Shown: positions 1-8,333 of the stretch, one piece after another
Position numbering within the stretch: the first letter of the stretch is position 1
How the letters are laid out: each line of letters starts with the position of its first letter
Assembly: GCA_041941305.1 (NCBI GenBank)
Contig: JBGTQJ010000044.1
Coordinates: 9,227 to 73,226 of the forward strand
Length of the DNA stretch: 64,000 bases
From: JANSWP01 sp041941305
Lineage (GTDB): Bacteria; Bacteroidota; Bacteroidia; Chitinophagales; Saprospiraceae
Reading direction: 5' to 3'
Made by a program: the position numbers and the translations under genes
The notes under the pieces: model-generated
What the model was told of the DNA's origin: nothing
Database searches by the model: none
The model's input: only the letters and a program-made list of their open reading frames with translations

Positions 1-3000
1 TATCTAAGTATCCACTTTGCACAAACGCCGATCTTTGAAGAATGTAGATTCGTTTCTTTTCCTGAAGAGCAAAGCAACATTAAATGCACTTCAGATTTCA
101 TCAATATGGCTTTAGCCGGTGCCAATAAAAAAGGCTTCGAAACAATATCAGCAGTTTGGGAAGAAACAGATGAAATATGGGAAGAGAGCTTGCAGACATT
201 TCAAGATTTTTTGGCAGAAAAGAGAAAAGGTAATCCCAATTTTATCTTGGTTGTCGTCATGGAAAACCTAAATGAATTTTTGGACAAATTACGCTCCGAT
301 AAAAAATCGGCCAAAATTAAGGAAGCAAGATTTCGACATTTATTAGAACGACAAGATGGTTTTGTATTAATAGGTGCCAGTCCACGTGCTGGCATAGATG
401 GTGATTATGATAAAAGGATATTTAAAGCATGGAAAAGGCTTTCCCTAAACCCCTGGACCTCAGAAGATTATCAGAATTACTTCGACCGCCGCTATCAGTT
501 AGAGGTAGAAAGAACGGGAATTCATTTGACTGAAGCTCAGTTAAAGTTGCGCCAAGACAAATTACGCGCTATTAGTAAATTTACCGGGGGAAGCCCTCGA
601 ATGGCGGTAGTTTTATCTAATTTGTTAATGACTGATGATGTTATTTCTACTGCAAAAACTCTTTATGGTTTAATTGAAGATCTGACTCCTTATTATCAAA
701 ATCTGACTTCCGCTATACCTCCACGACCACGACAATTATTCGATACCCTGATTCGCCTGGAAGAAAATAAATCTCAAAGTGAGATTGCTGAACATTTAAA
801 AACCACTCAAAACAGCATTTCTCGTCATTTTTTGTGGTTACAGGAAAATGGGTATGTGATAGGAACCAAACGAAAAAGTTCACGTCATTTTAGTTACAAG
901 GTTACTGATCGTATTTATGTACTTTACTACAAAGATCGTGAGTTATATCACGGACAAAATTATACTCCTGTATGGTTGCTTTCTGATTTTTTGGTGGTGT
1001 TTTATCAGGTACGGGAGTTTAGAGTGCTTGGTGTAAAATTATTAGAGAAACAACCTTCTGCAGATGCTTTTGATTTTGCAAGGGTGGGATTGAAAGCGGC
1101 AGGCATGCCACAAGATATGTGGCCTAAGCATCAGGATACAAAAAAGTGGATTGAGGTACTTTACAAGGCGGAGGAGGAGTATAATTTGAAAAAGGAGGTG
1201 CAGGATTTATTAAATGAGATTTATGAGGGTACAAAATTGGAAAATGAAGAGGATGTTTTGTTACATATTCAGGTTCCTTTTGAAAAGCTAAAAAAAATGA
1301 AGGGGACTTATCCACAGGAAAAAGGAGCAATGGTGGTTTTGCGTCAGATTGGAGGGCATTACATGGATAGCGATTATTACAAAATTTCAGTGACTATTTT
1401 TGAACACGTTCTATCAGTTGCAAAAGAGCTAGATGATTCTGATAACATTAATCGTACCTTATTTGGCTTAGGATTTTCCCATAATAACTTAACCAATTAT
1501 TCTAAGGCAATTCATTTTTTTGAAGAATCATTACCCTATTGGGAATCTTCCAAAAATGTTGATGTGTATGCTACTACACTGGAAAATTATGGCAATTCTT
1601 TCAACCTAAAAGGGGATTTCTTACAGGCAATTGAAGTTTACAAAAAAGCACTTGAAATTCGGACACAAGAAAATAATCTACCTCTTATAGCTAATATAGA
1701 ATCAGTCATTGGTTGGTGTGCTCAAAACCTTGGACTATTCGAAATGGCTATTGAAAATTATCAAAAAGCTAATATTAGGTTTCTGAAAGAAAAGAAAATT
1801 ATTAACCTGGCATCGAATTTACAGAATATAGGATTGTGCTATGAAAAACTCAATCAATTTCATGAGGCTATTGAAATGCATCAACAAGCTGCTAAACATT
1901 GGATAAAAGAAAACAATACTGCTGAGCATGCCTGGAATTTAGGGCGAATTGGGTGGTGTATGCAAGAACTCAATCAATTCCAAGAAGCCTTTAAAGTGCA
2001 TCAGCAAGCTGCAAAACTTTGGAAAAAAGAAAAAAATATTGCTGAGCATGCCTGGAATTTAGGACAAATTGGATGGTGTCTAAAAGAACTCAATCAATTC
2101 GAACAGGCTATCAAAGCTCATCAACATGCTGTTAAACTTCGCAAACAGGAAAACAATATTGCTTCTCAAGCCTGGAATTTAGGACAAATTGGGTGGTGTC
2201 TAAAAGAACTCAATCAATTCCAAGAAGCTGTTGAAATATATCAGCAAGCTGCAAAACTTTGGAAAAAAGAAAAAAATATTGCTGAGCATGCCTGGAATTT
2301 AGGACAAATTGGGTGGTGTCTAAAAGAACTCAATCAATTCAAAAAAGCAATTGAAGCCCATCAACAAGCTTTGGAGCTCCGAAAACAGGAAAACAATATT
2401 GCTTCTCAAGCCTGGAACTTAGAAAGAATCAGTTGGTGCTGGTTCAAACTTTTTCAATTTCAAAAGGCAATAGAAATTCACCAACAAGCTTTAAAATTTC
2501 ACAAAAAAGAAAATAATAAGGTTAAACAATCATGGAACCTAGGGCGAATCGGATGGTGTCATAGAGAACTTGGGCAAGACAAAAAGTCTTTGAAAAACTT
2601 TAAAATTGCAGTAGAATTTACTGAAATTAAAGAAGAATCATTCTGGCTGTATGGGCAATTAGCAGTACAACATTTTCTCCTTCATCAGGAAGAAGCAGCA
2701 TGGAAAATTCTAGAGGATTATCAATATTCCAAAGAAAAAATATTTAAAGAATATGGGGATGCCGTAATATTTACCGAAAGAAGGCATGGGCTAGCCAAAG
2801 CATTTGCTATCGGCAATGAAATACTTAATGAGTTAAAAGATCGAAATATTGATTTTGATTATCCATTGGGTTTATCTATGTTTTTTGCAGATTTGTTAGA
2901 TATGAAATGCTCAAATGAACTCTATCTTGAACTCTGCGAGGCTGCTTTGGAGATTTTTTCTGATAATAAGGAGCAAGTAGTACTCACTGCTGCCTTGAGA

Positions 3001-3105
3001 ACAGTTGAGTATATAGCGGGTGGAAAAGAAGAAGCCTTTTTGGAACAATTGTCTCCAGACATGGCAATTGCGATCAAAGCCATTGTTGAAGAAGGAAAAC
3101 TATAA
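1..3105 (+). CDS. STAND-like NTPase with winged helix and TPR array (5' end outside window)
   Basis: The frame is open to base 1, so the gene starts upstream and the P-loop is not visible; ATG at 106 is internal. Numbered from that Met, a hydrophobic Walker B-like strand ending in MEN lies at about 47-53, a sensor-like VLIGASPR at 87-94, and a GGSPR motif of the STAND/AAA type near 161-165. A MarR-like winged helix spans about 205-265. The rest, from about residue 400, is TPR repeats; those at about 606-805 have a 40-residue period and are nearly identical, with a conserved AWNLGQIGWC core. The architecture (NTPase, DNA-binding wing, repeat sensor) suggests a ligand-triggered signalling or regulatory ATPase. 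A role in phage defence is possible for such proteins, but nothing next to it supports one. Confidence 0.75.
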   Translation, partial: YLSIHFAQTPIFEECRFVSFPEEQSNIKCTSDFINMALAGANKKGFETISAVWEETDEIWEESLQTFQDFLAEKRKGNPNFILVVVMENLNEFLDKLRSDKKSAKIKEARFRHLLERQDGFVLIGASPRAGIDGDYDKRIFKAWKRLSLNPWTSEDYQNYFDRRYQLEVERTGIHLTEAQLKLRQDKLRAISKFTGGSPRMAVVLSNLLMTDDVISTAKTLYGLIEDLTPYYQNLTSAIPPRPRQLFDTLIRLEENKSQSEIAEHLKTTQNSISRHFLWLQENGYVIGTKRKSSRHFSYKVTDRIYVLYYKDRELYHGQNYTPVWLLSDFLVVFYQVREFRVLGVKLLEKQPSADAFDFARVGLKAAGMPQDMWPKHQDTKKWIEVLYKAEEEYNLKKEVQDLLNEIYEGTKLENEEDVLLHIQVPFEKLKKMKGTYPQEKGAMVVLRQIGGHYMDSDYYKISVTIFEHVLSVAKELDDSDNINRTLFGLGFSHNNLTNYSKAIHFFEESLPYWESSKNVDVYATTLENYGNSFNLKGDFLQAIEVYKKALEIRTQENNLPLIANIESVIGWCAQNLGLFEMAIENYQKANIRFLKEKKIINLASNLQNIGLCYEKLNQFHEAIEMHQQAAKHWIKENNTAEHAWNLGRIGWCMQELNQFQEAFKVHQQAAKLWKKEKNIAEHAWNLGQIGWCLKELNQFEQAIKAHQHAVKLRKQENNIASQAWNLGQIGWCLKELNQFQEAVEIYQQAAKLWKKEKNIAEHAWNLGQIGWCLKELNQFKKAIEAHQQALELRKQENNIASQAWNLERISWCWFKLFQFQKAIEIHQQALKFHKKENNKVKQSWNLGRIGWCHRELGQDKKSLKNFKIAVEFTEIKEESFWLYGQLAVQHFLLHQEEAAWKILEDYQYSKEKIFKEYGDAVIFTERRHGLAKAFAIGNEILNELKDRNIDFDYPLGLSMFFADLLDMKCSNELYLELCEAALEIFSDNKEQVVLTAALRTVEYIAGGKEEAFLEQLSPDMAIAIKAIVEEGKL
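1921..2460 (+). repeat. Near-identical 120-bp TPR-coding tandem repeats with 240-bp higher-order period
   Basis: Five 120-bp units begin at 1921, 2041, 2161, 2281 and 2401. Units 2041 and 2281 share the GCTGAGCATGCCTGGAAT opening, while 2161 and 2401 share GCTTCTCAAGCCTGGAA, so the array alternates A-B-A-B. The A units are also followed by near-identical AAACTTTGGAAAAAAG stretches. This is the signature of recent in-frame duplication of a two-repeat block. Confidence 0.85.
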
Positions 3106-3282
3106 GAAGCTGTTGCAACATCTCCTTTCGTTTTTCAAGGAATCTTTTTCTATCTCTCTAATGATTCTTTTCCCGTAGGGCTGCTATGGACTTCTACCTC
3201 AAGCATCCATTCGGGAAAAAATAATAAAAGAGAACAAAAGATCTCTTATAAAAAATTCAAAACCGGGTTTTACAACAGCTTC
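3106..3282. repeat. Fold-back (MITE-like) intergenic element
   Basis: The interval begins with GAAGCTGTTG (3106-3115) and ends with its exact reverse complement CAACAGCTTC (3273-3282). Internally TTTTCCCG pairs with CGGGAAAA. It starts immediately after the stop codon of the NTPase gene and contains no reading frame. It could be a miniature inverted-repeat element or simply a large transcribed hairpin; no target duplication is evident. Confidence 0.4.
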
Positions 3283-3336
3283 CAATGAATTCGAGTATTT
3301 TATAAATTTGCCAGTATAGATCAAATTAAAATCCGA

Positions 3337-4110
3337 ATGGCAACTACTGCCCGCATACTTTTAATTGAGGAAACCATTGAATTTACGGTCAGGGCTATAA
3401 AAACCCATGGTGTAAAGCGCATTGCCTTGATCGGGTCTCTTCCTACAGATAAAGCCAATCCAAAAGATACGGATGTCCTCATCACTATTTCAGAAGACAT
3501 AGATTTGAAAGATTTTGCAAGATTATCCAGACGGCTACAAGGTCGCTCTCAGGGTTTCAATCGATGGGCAAATATTTTTTTAGTATCTGAACAAGGAGAA
3601 TATTTGGGTAGAACCTGCCCCTGGAGAGATTGTCGATCGGGGGCAAGACCAAGTTGTCAGGCATTGCATTGTGGATGGCGCCCTCACCTTTATGACGATT
3701 TACAAAACATCGTCTTGGAAAATGAGGTAATTGAACAACCTTCGATTGAGTTGTGGCCAAATTTGATTGTTCGGATACGCATTCCCGATGATTTGAAAGA
3801 ATACCTGGAAAAATTTCAAAAAGAACACCTGCCCAAAGAGAAGATCAAATACTGCTACCCTAAAGACGCTGACACCAATACCATAAAAACAGACACCTGG
3901 TCAAATCCCGCAGCAGAAGATTGGTTTGATAATAAATGGGAAGGAGAACCAGAGATATTAAATTTATTTGAAGAAGGAAGTCGCTGCATCCGATGTGTTC
4001 ACTTTCAGGCATTTAACGAAAATTGGGGACTTTGTTTCCAAAAAGCGTCAAGACATTATTTGGAGACGATATTTAATAGCTTCACGTGTGCACATTTTAA
4101 GCATAGATAG
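3337..4110 (+). CDS. Nucleotidyltransferase-fold protein with Cys-rich C-terminus
   Basis: A 257-residue soluble protein. Residues 30-50 carry the minimal nucleotidyltransferase signature: GS at 33-34, then a DxD pair (D44, D46) followed by a beta strand. This suggests metal-dependent transfer of a nucleotide; the substrate is unknown. Four cysteines at about 94-112 (in a CPWRDC...C...C context) and a second group near the C-terminus (CIRC, then two further Cys) could bind zinc or an iron-sulfur centre. I recognise no named family beyond the fold. The start is the first ATG after the fold-back element. Confidence 0.5.
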   Translation: MATTARILLIEETIEFTVRAIKTHGVKRIALIGSLPTDKANPKDTDVLITISEDIDLKDFARLSRRLQGRSQGFNRWANIFLVSEQGEYLGRTCPWRDCRSGARPSCQALHCGWRPHLYDDLQNIVLENEVIEQPSIELWPNLIVRIRIPDDLKEYLEKFQKEHLPKEKIKYCYPKDADTNTIKTDTWSNPAAEDWFDNKWEGEPEILNLFEEGSRCIRCVHFQAFNENWGLCFQKASRHYLETIFNSFTCAHFKHR

Positions 4111-4153
4111 TGGTAAAATGCTGATACCAATGAGAATATTTTTAATTAAAATT

Positions 4154-4248
4154 TAAATGAAAATGAAAATGAAAATGAAAATGAAAAAGTCAAATATTCA
4201 TAAAGTCATAGTGGGAATTTTTAATTTTCATTTTGATTTTCATTTTTT
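4154..4248. repeat. GAAAAT hexamer hairpin, copy 1
   Basis: Five to six tandem TGAAAA units (4157-4188) face an inverted arm of TTTTCATTTTGATTTTC type (4224-4247), so the transcript or single strand would fold into a long A/T hairpin. The same element recurs at 5036-5113 and 56688-56768. Confidence 0.75.
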
Positions 4249-4296
4249 AAGGCCGTGGGTAGAAGGATATCAGCATTAAACTCAAAAAATACTTTC

Positions 4297-4593
4297 ATGA
4301 TTGCTCGCTATTGGAAAGGAACCACCTACTCAAACATGGCTCAGGAATATATTCACCATCTCAAAAAGGACACATTTCCGAAGTTAGAACAACTCAATGG
4401 TTTTCAAAAAGTGGAGTTATTGAGAAAGTCTACTCCAATAGGAACTGAATTTTTGGTCATCACTTATTGGGATTCCCTGGAACATATCCAACAATTTGCC
4501 GGAGAAAATATCGATGTGGCTGTTGTGCCTCCTGCAGCAAGTCAACTAATGGTTTCTTTTGACAAAACCGTTTCTCATTATGAAGTCATTTAG
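4297..4593 (+). CDS. ABM-domain (antibiotic biosynthesis monooxygenase-like) protein
   Basis: A short ferredoxin-like alpha/beta-barrel protein of about 98 residues. It begins MIARYWKGTT, has a central helix (MAQEYIHHL...) and the ABM-typical strand LVITYWDSLEHIQQFAGE. Such domains act as dimeric cofactor-poor monooxygenases or heme/quinone-handling proteins, and the substrate cannot be read from sequence. A GTG at 4255 would add 14 residues unlike the family, so I chose the ATG at 4297. It lies 23 bp upstream of the cupin gene on the same strand and is probably co-transcribed with it. Confidence 0.7.
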   Translation: MIARYWKGTTYSNMAQEYIHHLKKDTFPKLEQLNGFQKVELLRKSTPIGTEFLVITYWDSLEHIQQFAGENIDVAVVPPAASQLMVSFDKTVSHYEVI

Positions 4594-4616
4594 AAACGGT
4601 TAAAAAATAAATTATT

Positions 4617-4982
4617 ATGGATTACAATTACGACATCAATCTGGACACAAAATTTGGATTCCTCAATCTAATTGACATTCCCAAAATGGTAACCGAATGT
4701 GAAGAAGACTGGTTCAATCAAACCTTATGCGAAGTCAATGATTGCGTGATTCGCCTTGGTATTGTAAAGGGAGAATTTCATTGGCATAAGCACGATGAAG
4801 AGGATGAATTCTTTTATGTCATTTCAGGTGAGCTATTTATAGACCTGGAAGACAGAACTGTGTCTTTAAAACCCAATCAGGGATTTACCATTCCAAAAGG
4901 CGTAATGCATTGTACCCGAGCTCCTGAAAAAACGGTCATGTTGATGGTCGAAGGAAAAGGCGTAATGCCAACAGGTGATTAA
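4617..4982 (+). CDS. Cupin domain protein
   Basis: A single-domain 121-residue cupin. Motif 1 is GEFHWHKHDEEDEFFYVISG-like (two His and a Glu as metal ligands) and motif 2 is GFTIPKGVMHC (third His). All four predicted metal ligands are present. Small cupins of this sort bind a divalent metal and may be dioxygenases, isomerases or sensors; the specific role is unknown. It follows the ABM gene closely, suggesting a two-gene unit for a small oxidised substrate (inference). Confidence 0.75.
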   Translation: MDYNYDINLDTKFGFLNLIDIPKMVTECEEDWFNQTLCEVNDCVIRLGIVKGEFHWHKHDEEDEFFYVISGELFIDLEDRTVSLKPNQGFTIPKGVMHCTRAPEKTVMLMVEGKGVMPTGD

Positions 4983-5035
4983 GGGAATTTAAAGACCGCA
5001 GCGTCCTCTTCGAGAGCCTCTGCTTATTACTTAAT

Positions 5036-5113
5036 CAAAATGAAAATGAAAATGAAAATCAAAATGAAAATGAAAATGAAAATAGCCCAAGTTTTACATT
5101 TTCATTTTCATTT
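5036..5113. repeat. GAAAAT hexamer hairpin, copy 2
   Basis: Seven TGAAAA/TCAAAA units (5036-5082) are followed after a short loop by the inverted arm CATTTTCATTTTCATTT (5097-5113). It sits between convergent genes (cupin + and ridA-like -). A (TTAAAC)n-like stretch follows at about 5151-5190. Confidence 0.75.
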
Positions 5114-5196
5114 AACAAGCATCCATATTTTACCCTGGCTACGCCATTTGAACTTAACCTTAAACTTAAACTTAAACTTGAGCTTGAACTTATTAA

Positions 5197-5757
5197 TTAC
5201 TCCACCTCCACAATCATCTCAATTTCTACTGCAATATCCAAAGGCAGGGATCCCATTCCAACTGCTGCTCTGGCATGTTTGCCTCTATCGCCAAAAATTT
5301 CTACCATAAAATCTGAAAAGCCATTGATGACGCTAGGATGTTGTGTAAAGGAAGGATCTGCATTCACCATTCCTGTCACTTTTACGATTCTTTTGACTTT
5401 ATTAAGATCTCCAATTTCGGCTTTCAATGCAGCCAATTGAGCAATTCCGGTCAACCTTGCTGCTTCGTAACCTTCTTCAATTGTCAGGTCACTGCCTAGT
5501 TTTCCAGTCACATATTCCCCATCTTCTTTTTTAGGTCCTTTTCCAGCCATGAAAACTAAGTTGCCAGTTCTGACTGCGTTTACATAGTTGGCAACAGGTG
5601 GAGATGCTTCAGGAATGGAAACGCCCATTTCAGCTAGTTTGGCATTGACATCGTGTCCAGAAGTTTGAGCTTTAGCGACTTCTGGAGCATCTGTTTGATT
5701 TGAATTGTTGCAAGCGAATAATAGAACACTTAAAAACAGGAAGAAAATGTGACGCAT
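5197..5757 (-). CDS. RidA/YjgF-family lipoprotein
   Basis: A 186-residue protein. The N-terminal signal ends in LLFAC with the lipobox Cys at residue 16, so it should be anchored in an envelope membrane. The rest is a RidA-like (YjgF/UK114) domain. It keeps the arginine that in RidA binds the enamine/imine carboxylate, in the context ARAAVGMGSLPLDIAVEIE with the usual spacing to the LP pair. Cytosolic RidA hydrolyses reactive 2-aminoacrylate-type imines. Periplasmic lipoprotein versions occur in Bacteroidota and their substrate is unclear. Confidence 0.8.
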   Translation of the reverse strand: MRHIFFLFLSVLLFACNNSNQTDAPEVAKAQTSGHDVNAKLAEMGVSIPEASPPVANYVNAVRTGNLVFMAGKGPKKEDGEYVTGKLGSDLTIEEGYEAARLTGIAQLAALKAEIGDLNKVKRIVKVTGMVNADPSFTQHPSVINGFSDFMVEIFGDRGKHARAAVGMGSLPLDIAVEIEMIVEVE

Positions 5758-5777
5758 TTTGGTTTCGTTTTGTATTT

Positions 5778-5843
5778 GTAGCCGCCTGTCTGAATGAGCT
5801 ATTTCAATAGCTTTAAAGCCAGCCCATTAAAATGGGCGGCTAC
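5778..5843. repeat. Multi-stem palindromic element downstream of the OMP gene
   Basis: An outer stem GTAGCCGCC (5778-5786) / GGCGGCTAC (5835-5843) encloses AGCTATT/AATAGCT (5797-5812) and GCCCATT/AATGGGC (5822-5837); the last partly competes with the outer stem. It abuts the stop codon of the minus-strand barrel gene and probably works as a 3' mRNA structure. It resembles REP-type elements in layout. Confidence 0.6.
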
Positions 5844-6473
5844 CTACTTCAAAAAATTATACTCCAAAGATATTTGAAAAACGCTGTTTTTATGCACATC
5901 TCTGGAAATAACTTCTCCATTGATATCCGTATAGTTGGTCTTGAAAAGTGCATTAAAGCTGTGGACATAACTTCCGGAAACAGCCAAATGTTCCAGTATA
6001 TGAAATGACATTCCAGCTTTACCGCCAATGTCAAAAGTATTATCAATGAAGCCTGGCGTAAAATCTTTTTCATTTAAAAGGAACCCAAAACCAGGTCCTA
6101 ACTCAACAGACAATTTTGAAAAGACATGGTATCGAACAAGCAATGGTACATGAATGTATTTTAAATCAATTTTTGGGGAGCTCAAAGGATCTGGAAGCAG
6201 CCCAAAACCAGTACTGACGGTAGAATTGGCTCCAAATAAATTGTAAATTGCTTCGATTTCGACACCAAACCTTTCAGAAAGGTCTCGATTCCAAAAAAAA
6301 CCTGCATGCCATCCCGTTCGATAGCCAAATGCATCATCTCCTTCATTAATTCCGTGATATTTACCCGATAATTCTGAAAAGTTGAGACCAGATTTGATCC
6401 CAAAGTCGGATTGAGCTTGAATAAGTATTGGAAGAAGGAATGCGATTAAAACGAGATTTTGTGTTTTTTTCAT
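5844..6473 (-). CDS. Outer-membrane beta-barrel protein (porin family, PorT-like)
   Basis: A 209-residue protein with a signal peptide (MKKTQNLVLIAFLLPILIQAQ). Alternating beta strands begin with the FGIKSGLNFSEL motif typical of the small eight-stranded outer-membrane barrels of Bacteroidota (OMP_b-brl_2 type), and it ends with an aromatic-rich terminal strand (FQISLEYNFLK). Function is unknown. It is paralogous to the protein at 10781-11389, which shares the NYTDINGE/NYTDINGN loop and the C-terminal strand. Confidence 0.8.
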   Translation of the reverse strand: MKKTQNLVLIAFLLPILIQAQSDFGIKSGLNFSELSGKYHGINEGDDAFGYRTGWHAGFFWNRDLSERFGVEIEAIYNLFGANSTVSTGFGLLPDPLSSPKIDLKYIHVPLLVRYHVFSKLSVELGPGFGFLLNEKDFTPGFIDNTFDIGGKAGMSFHILEHLAVSGSYVHSFNALFKTNYTDINGEVISRDVHKNSVFQISLEYNFLK

Positions 6474-6553
6474 TTTTAAAATTTAATGGTTGAATCTAGT
6501 TGAATAGGAAGTACTTTCATTAAGATATACCATTAAACTTTAGAGGACATCCC

Positions 6554-7252
6554 TTATTGCCTGATAACCATTTTATAACCCACTCCGTGCACATTTAAAA
6601 TCTCAATTTTGTCGTCTTCCTTTAAGAAGGTGCGTAGCTTGGAGACATAAACATTCAAGCTTCGACCACGCAAAAAATCGTCATCACCCCAAATTCTTTT
6701 CAAAGCGAGGTTTCGTTCTATCATTCCGTTTTCATTTTCACAAAACATTTGAAGCAATTTTGCTTCTATTGCAGTCAGTTTGATGATGTTGTGATTCAAG
6801 GTAAGTTCTCTTGTTGTGGCATCAAAGTCATATATACCAACACGATATTTGGATTGTTCTTTTCTGGTTTGAGCTTGAGTTCCTGCACGTTTCAAAATAT
6901 TCCGGGCACGAAGGAAAAGCTCCTCCATGCTAAAGGGCTTCGTAATATAGTCATCTGCTCCCAAGGTTAAGCCTTTAATCCGATGCTCTTTCTCAGTTTG
7001 CCCTGTAAGAAAAATGATGGGCACATGCTCATTCAATTCGCGAATTTCCTCAGCCAGGGTAAATCCATCCTTCATTGGCATCTTGACATCTAAAATGCAC
7101 AAATCAAAATCCTGCTCTTTAAAAGTTGTCAATCCCTCATCGCCACTGTGTCTTAAAACAACTTGCAGCCCTTTGGCTTCTAAATACTCTTGAGTCATGG
7201 CACTAAATTGGCGTTCGTCATCTACTAGTAATATGTTGGATTTCTCAGCCAT
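6554..7252 (-). CDS. OmpR-family response regulator
   Basis: A 232-residue two-domain regulator. The receiver has the acidic pair D11/D12, phospho-acceptor D55 (LDVKMP), T83 and K105 (TKPF). A C-terminal OmpR/PhoB winged helix ends in the conserved GVGYKM. No histidine kinase lies beside it in this window, so it is an orphan here. The winged helix closely resembles that of the membrane-tethered regulator at 62573-63493 (RIWGDDDF versus RVWGDDGD). Confidence 0.9.
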   Translation of the reverse strand: MAEKSNILLVDDERQFSAMTQEYLEAKGLQVVLRHSGDEGLTTFKEQDFDLCILDVKMPMKDGFTLAEEIRELNEHVPIIFLTGQTEKEHRIKGLTLGADDYITKPFSMEELFLRARNILKRAGTQAQTRKEQSKYRVGIYDFDATTRELTLNHNIIKLTAIEAKLLQMFCENENGMIERNLALKRIWGDDDFLRGRSLNVYVSKLRTFLKEDDKIEILNVHGVGYKMVIRQ

Positions 7253-7539
7253 TTGGTTCAGGTTGGTCGGTCTTATTGTTAGATGGTTTTTCTGTTTGAT
7301 GTTTTATGGTCAGGAAGCAGTAAAGCCATTTAACAATAGAACAAGATAGCGATATATTCTCAGGCCAAGGTATTTAATTAAGTTCAGACTCTGAACCCTA
7401 AATCCCTGTCTCAATATCCCTTTTAATACTTTTTTACATTTTTTAAAATGCCCTTGAAAATTCAAAAGCCAAATTGCCTTCATTTTTGAGCCATATTTTA
7501 TGGGAGACGTGGATAAACAAAATAATACCCTACATTATC

Positions 7540-8142
7540 ATGTGCAGTAAATTCCTACATACGCTTCATCGAATCAGCTCTTGGCGAAACGTGATTCTCC
7601 TTGGTACCATGAGTCTCTTGCTCATTGCAGTAATTTTGCCGGAGGCAGAAGGTAATTTGGAAGAATTGTCGAACGGAGTTGGAAGATTGGATAACGAACT
7701 TTTTTACACCCCTGATTCGGTTCATAAAAACATATATGCCTATGGCGAAGCTGGGCGGGAATTGTACATTTTCAGCAATCTAACAGCTGGTCTCATTGCT
7801 ACACTGAGCTATACATTATTTGTAGGACTCTTGTTAATTCTATTGTTAACGAATATTCGTTTTCCCCATAAAAACAAACTCCTTTTTATTCCACTAGCTA
7901 TTTTCATTCTGGATATGACTGAAAATATAGGATTGAGTTTCCTGTTGTATCAGTTTCCAATCGAATATCCACTATTCACAAGAGTATTGGCCTTGTTTAC
8001 TTTCTTTAAATGGTTGTCAATAGCACTCTCCTTATTATTGGTACTCATTTTAGGTGGAATATCCATTTATCATTATGCAAAAGAATTGATAGTGGACAAA
8101 ATGGAATGGACCAAAGGAAATTTGGACACGAAGGGTCCTTGA
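7540..8142 (+). CDS. Hypothetical four-TM membrane protein
   Basis: About 200 residues. One hydrophobic segment near the N-terminus (NVILLGTMSLLLIAVIL) is followed by a roughly 55-residue extracytoplasmic loop and three further helices. I recognise no family. A TTG at 7474 would add 22 residues; ATG at 7540 is the likelier start. It is transcribed divergently from the response regulator, from which it is separated by about 290 bp without an obvious coding sequence. Confidence 0.5.
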   Translation: MCSKFLHTLHRISSWRNVILLGTMSLLLIAVILPEAEGNLEELSNGVGRLDNELFYTPDSVHKNIYAYGEAGRELYIFSNLTAGLIATLSYTLFVGLLLILLLTNIRFPHKNKLLFIPLAIFILDMTENIGLSFLLYQFPIEYPLFTRVLALFTFFKWLSIALSLLLVLILGGISIYHYAKELIVDKMEWTKGNLDTKGP

Positions 8143-8333
8143 AAACCATTTTAGGAACCCTGCATTTAATTTTGAATTGCATATTCTTTTACCTTCAATG
8201 ATTTTAAATTGAACCCAATTTTCAATAGCGATAAATCTAAACTCACCTTGCTATCCTCCTGACAAACCAAGCCTTTCCTTTTTTGTAATATTGCCCATCA
8301 GTTCAAAATAATTAAAAAGCAAAACCCATAGAT

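Noticed and set aside
5040..5309. An 89-codon plus-strand frame starting in the GAAAAT repeat
   Set aside because: It is translated repeat (MKMKMK...) running into the antisense of the RidA gene.
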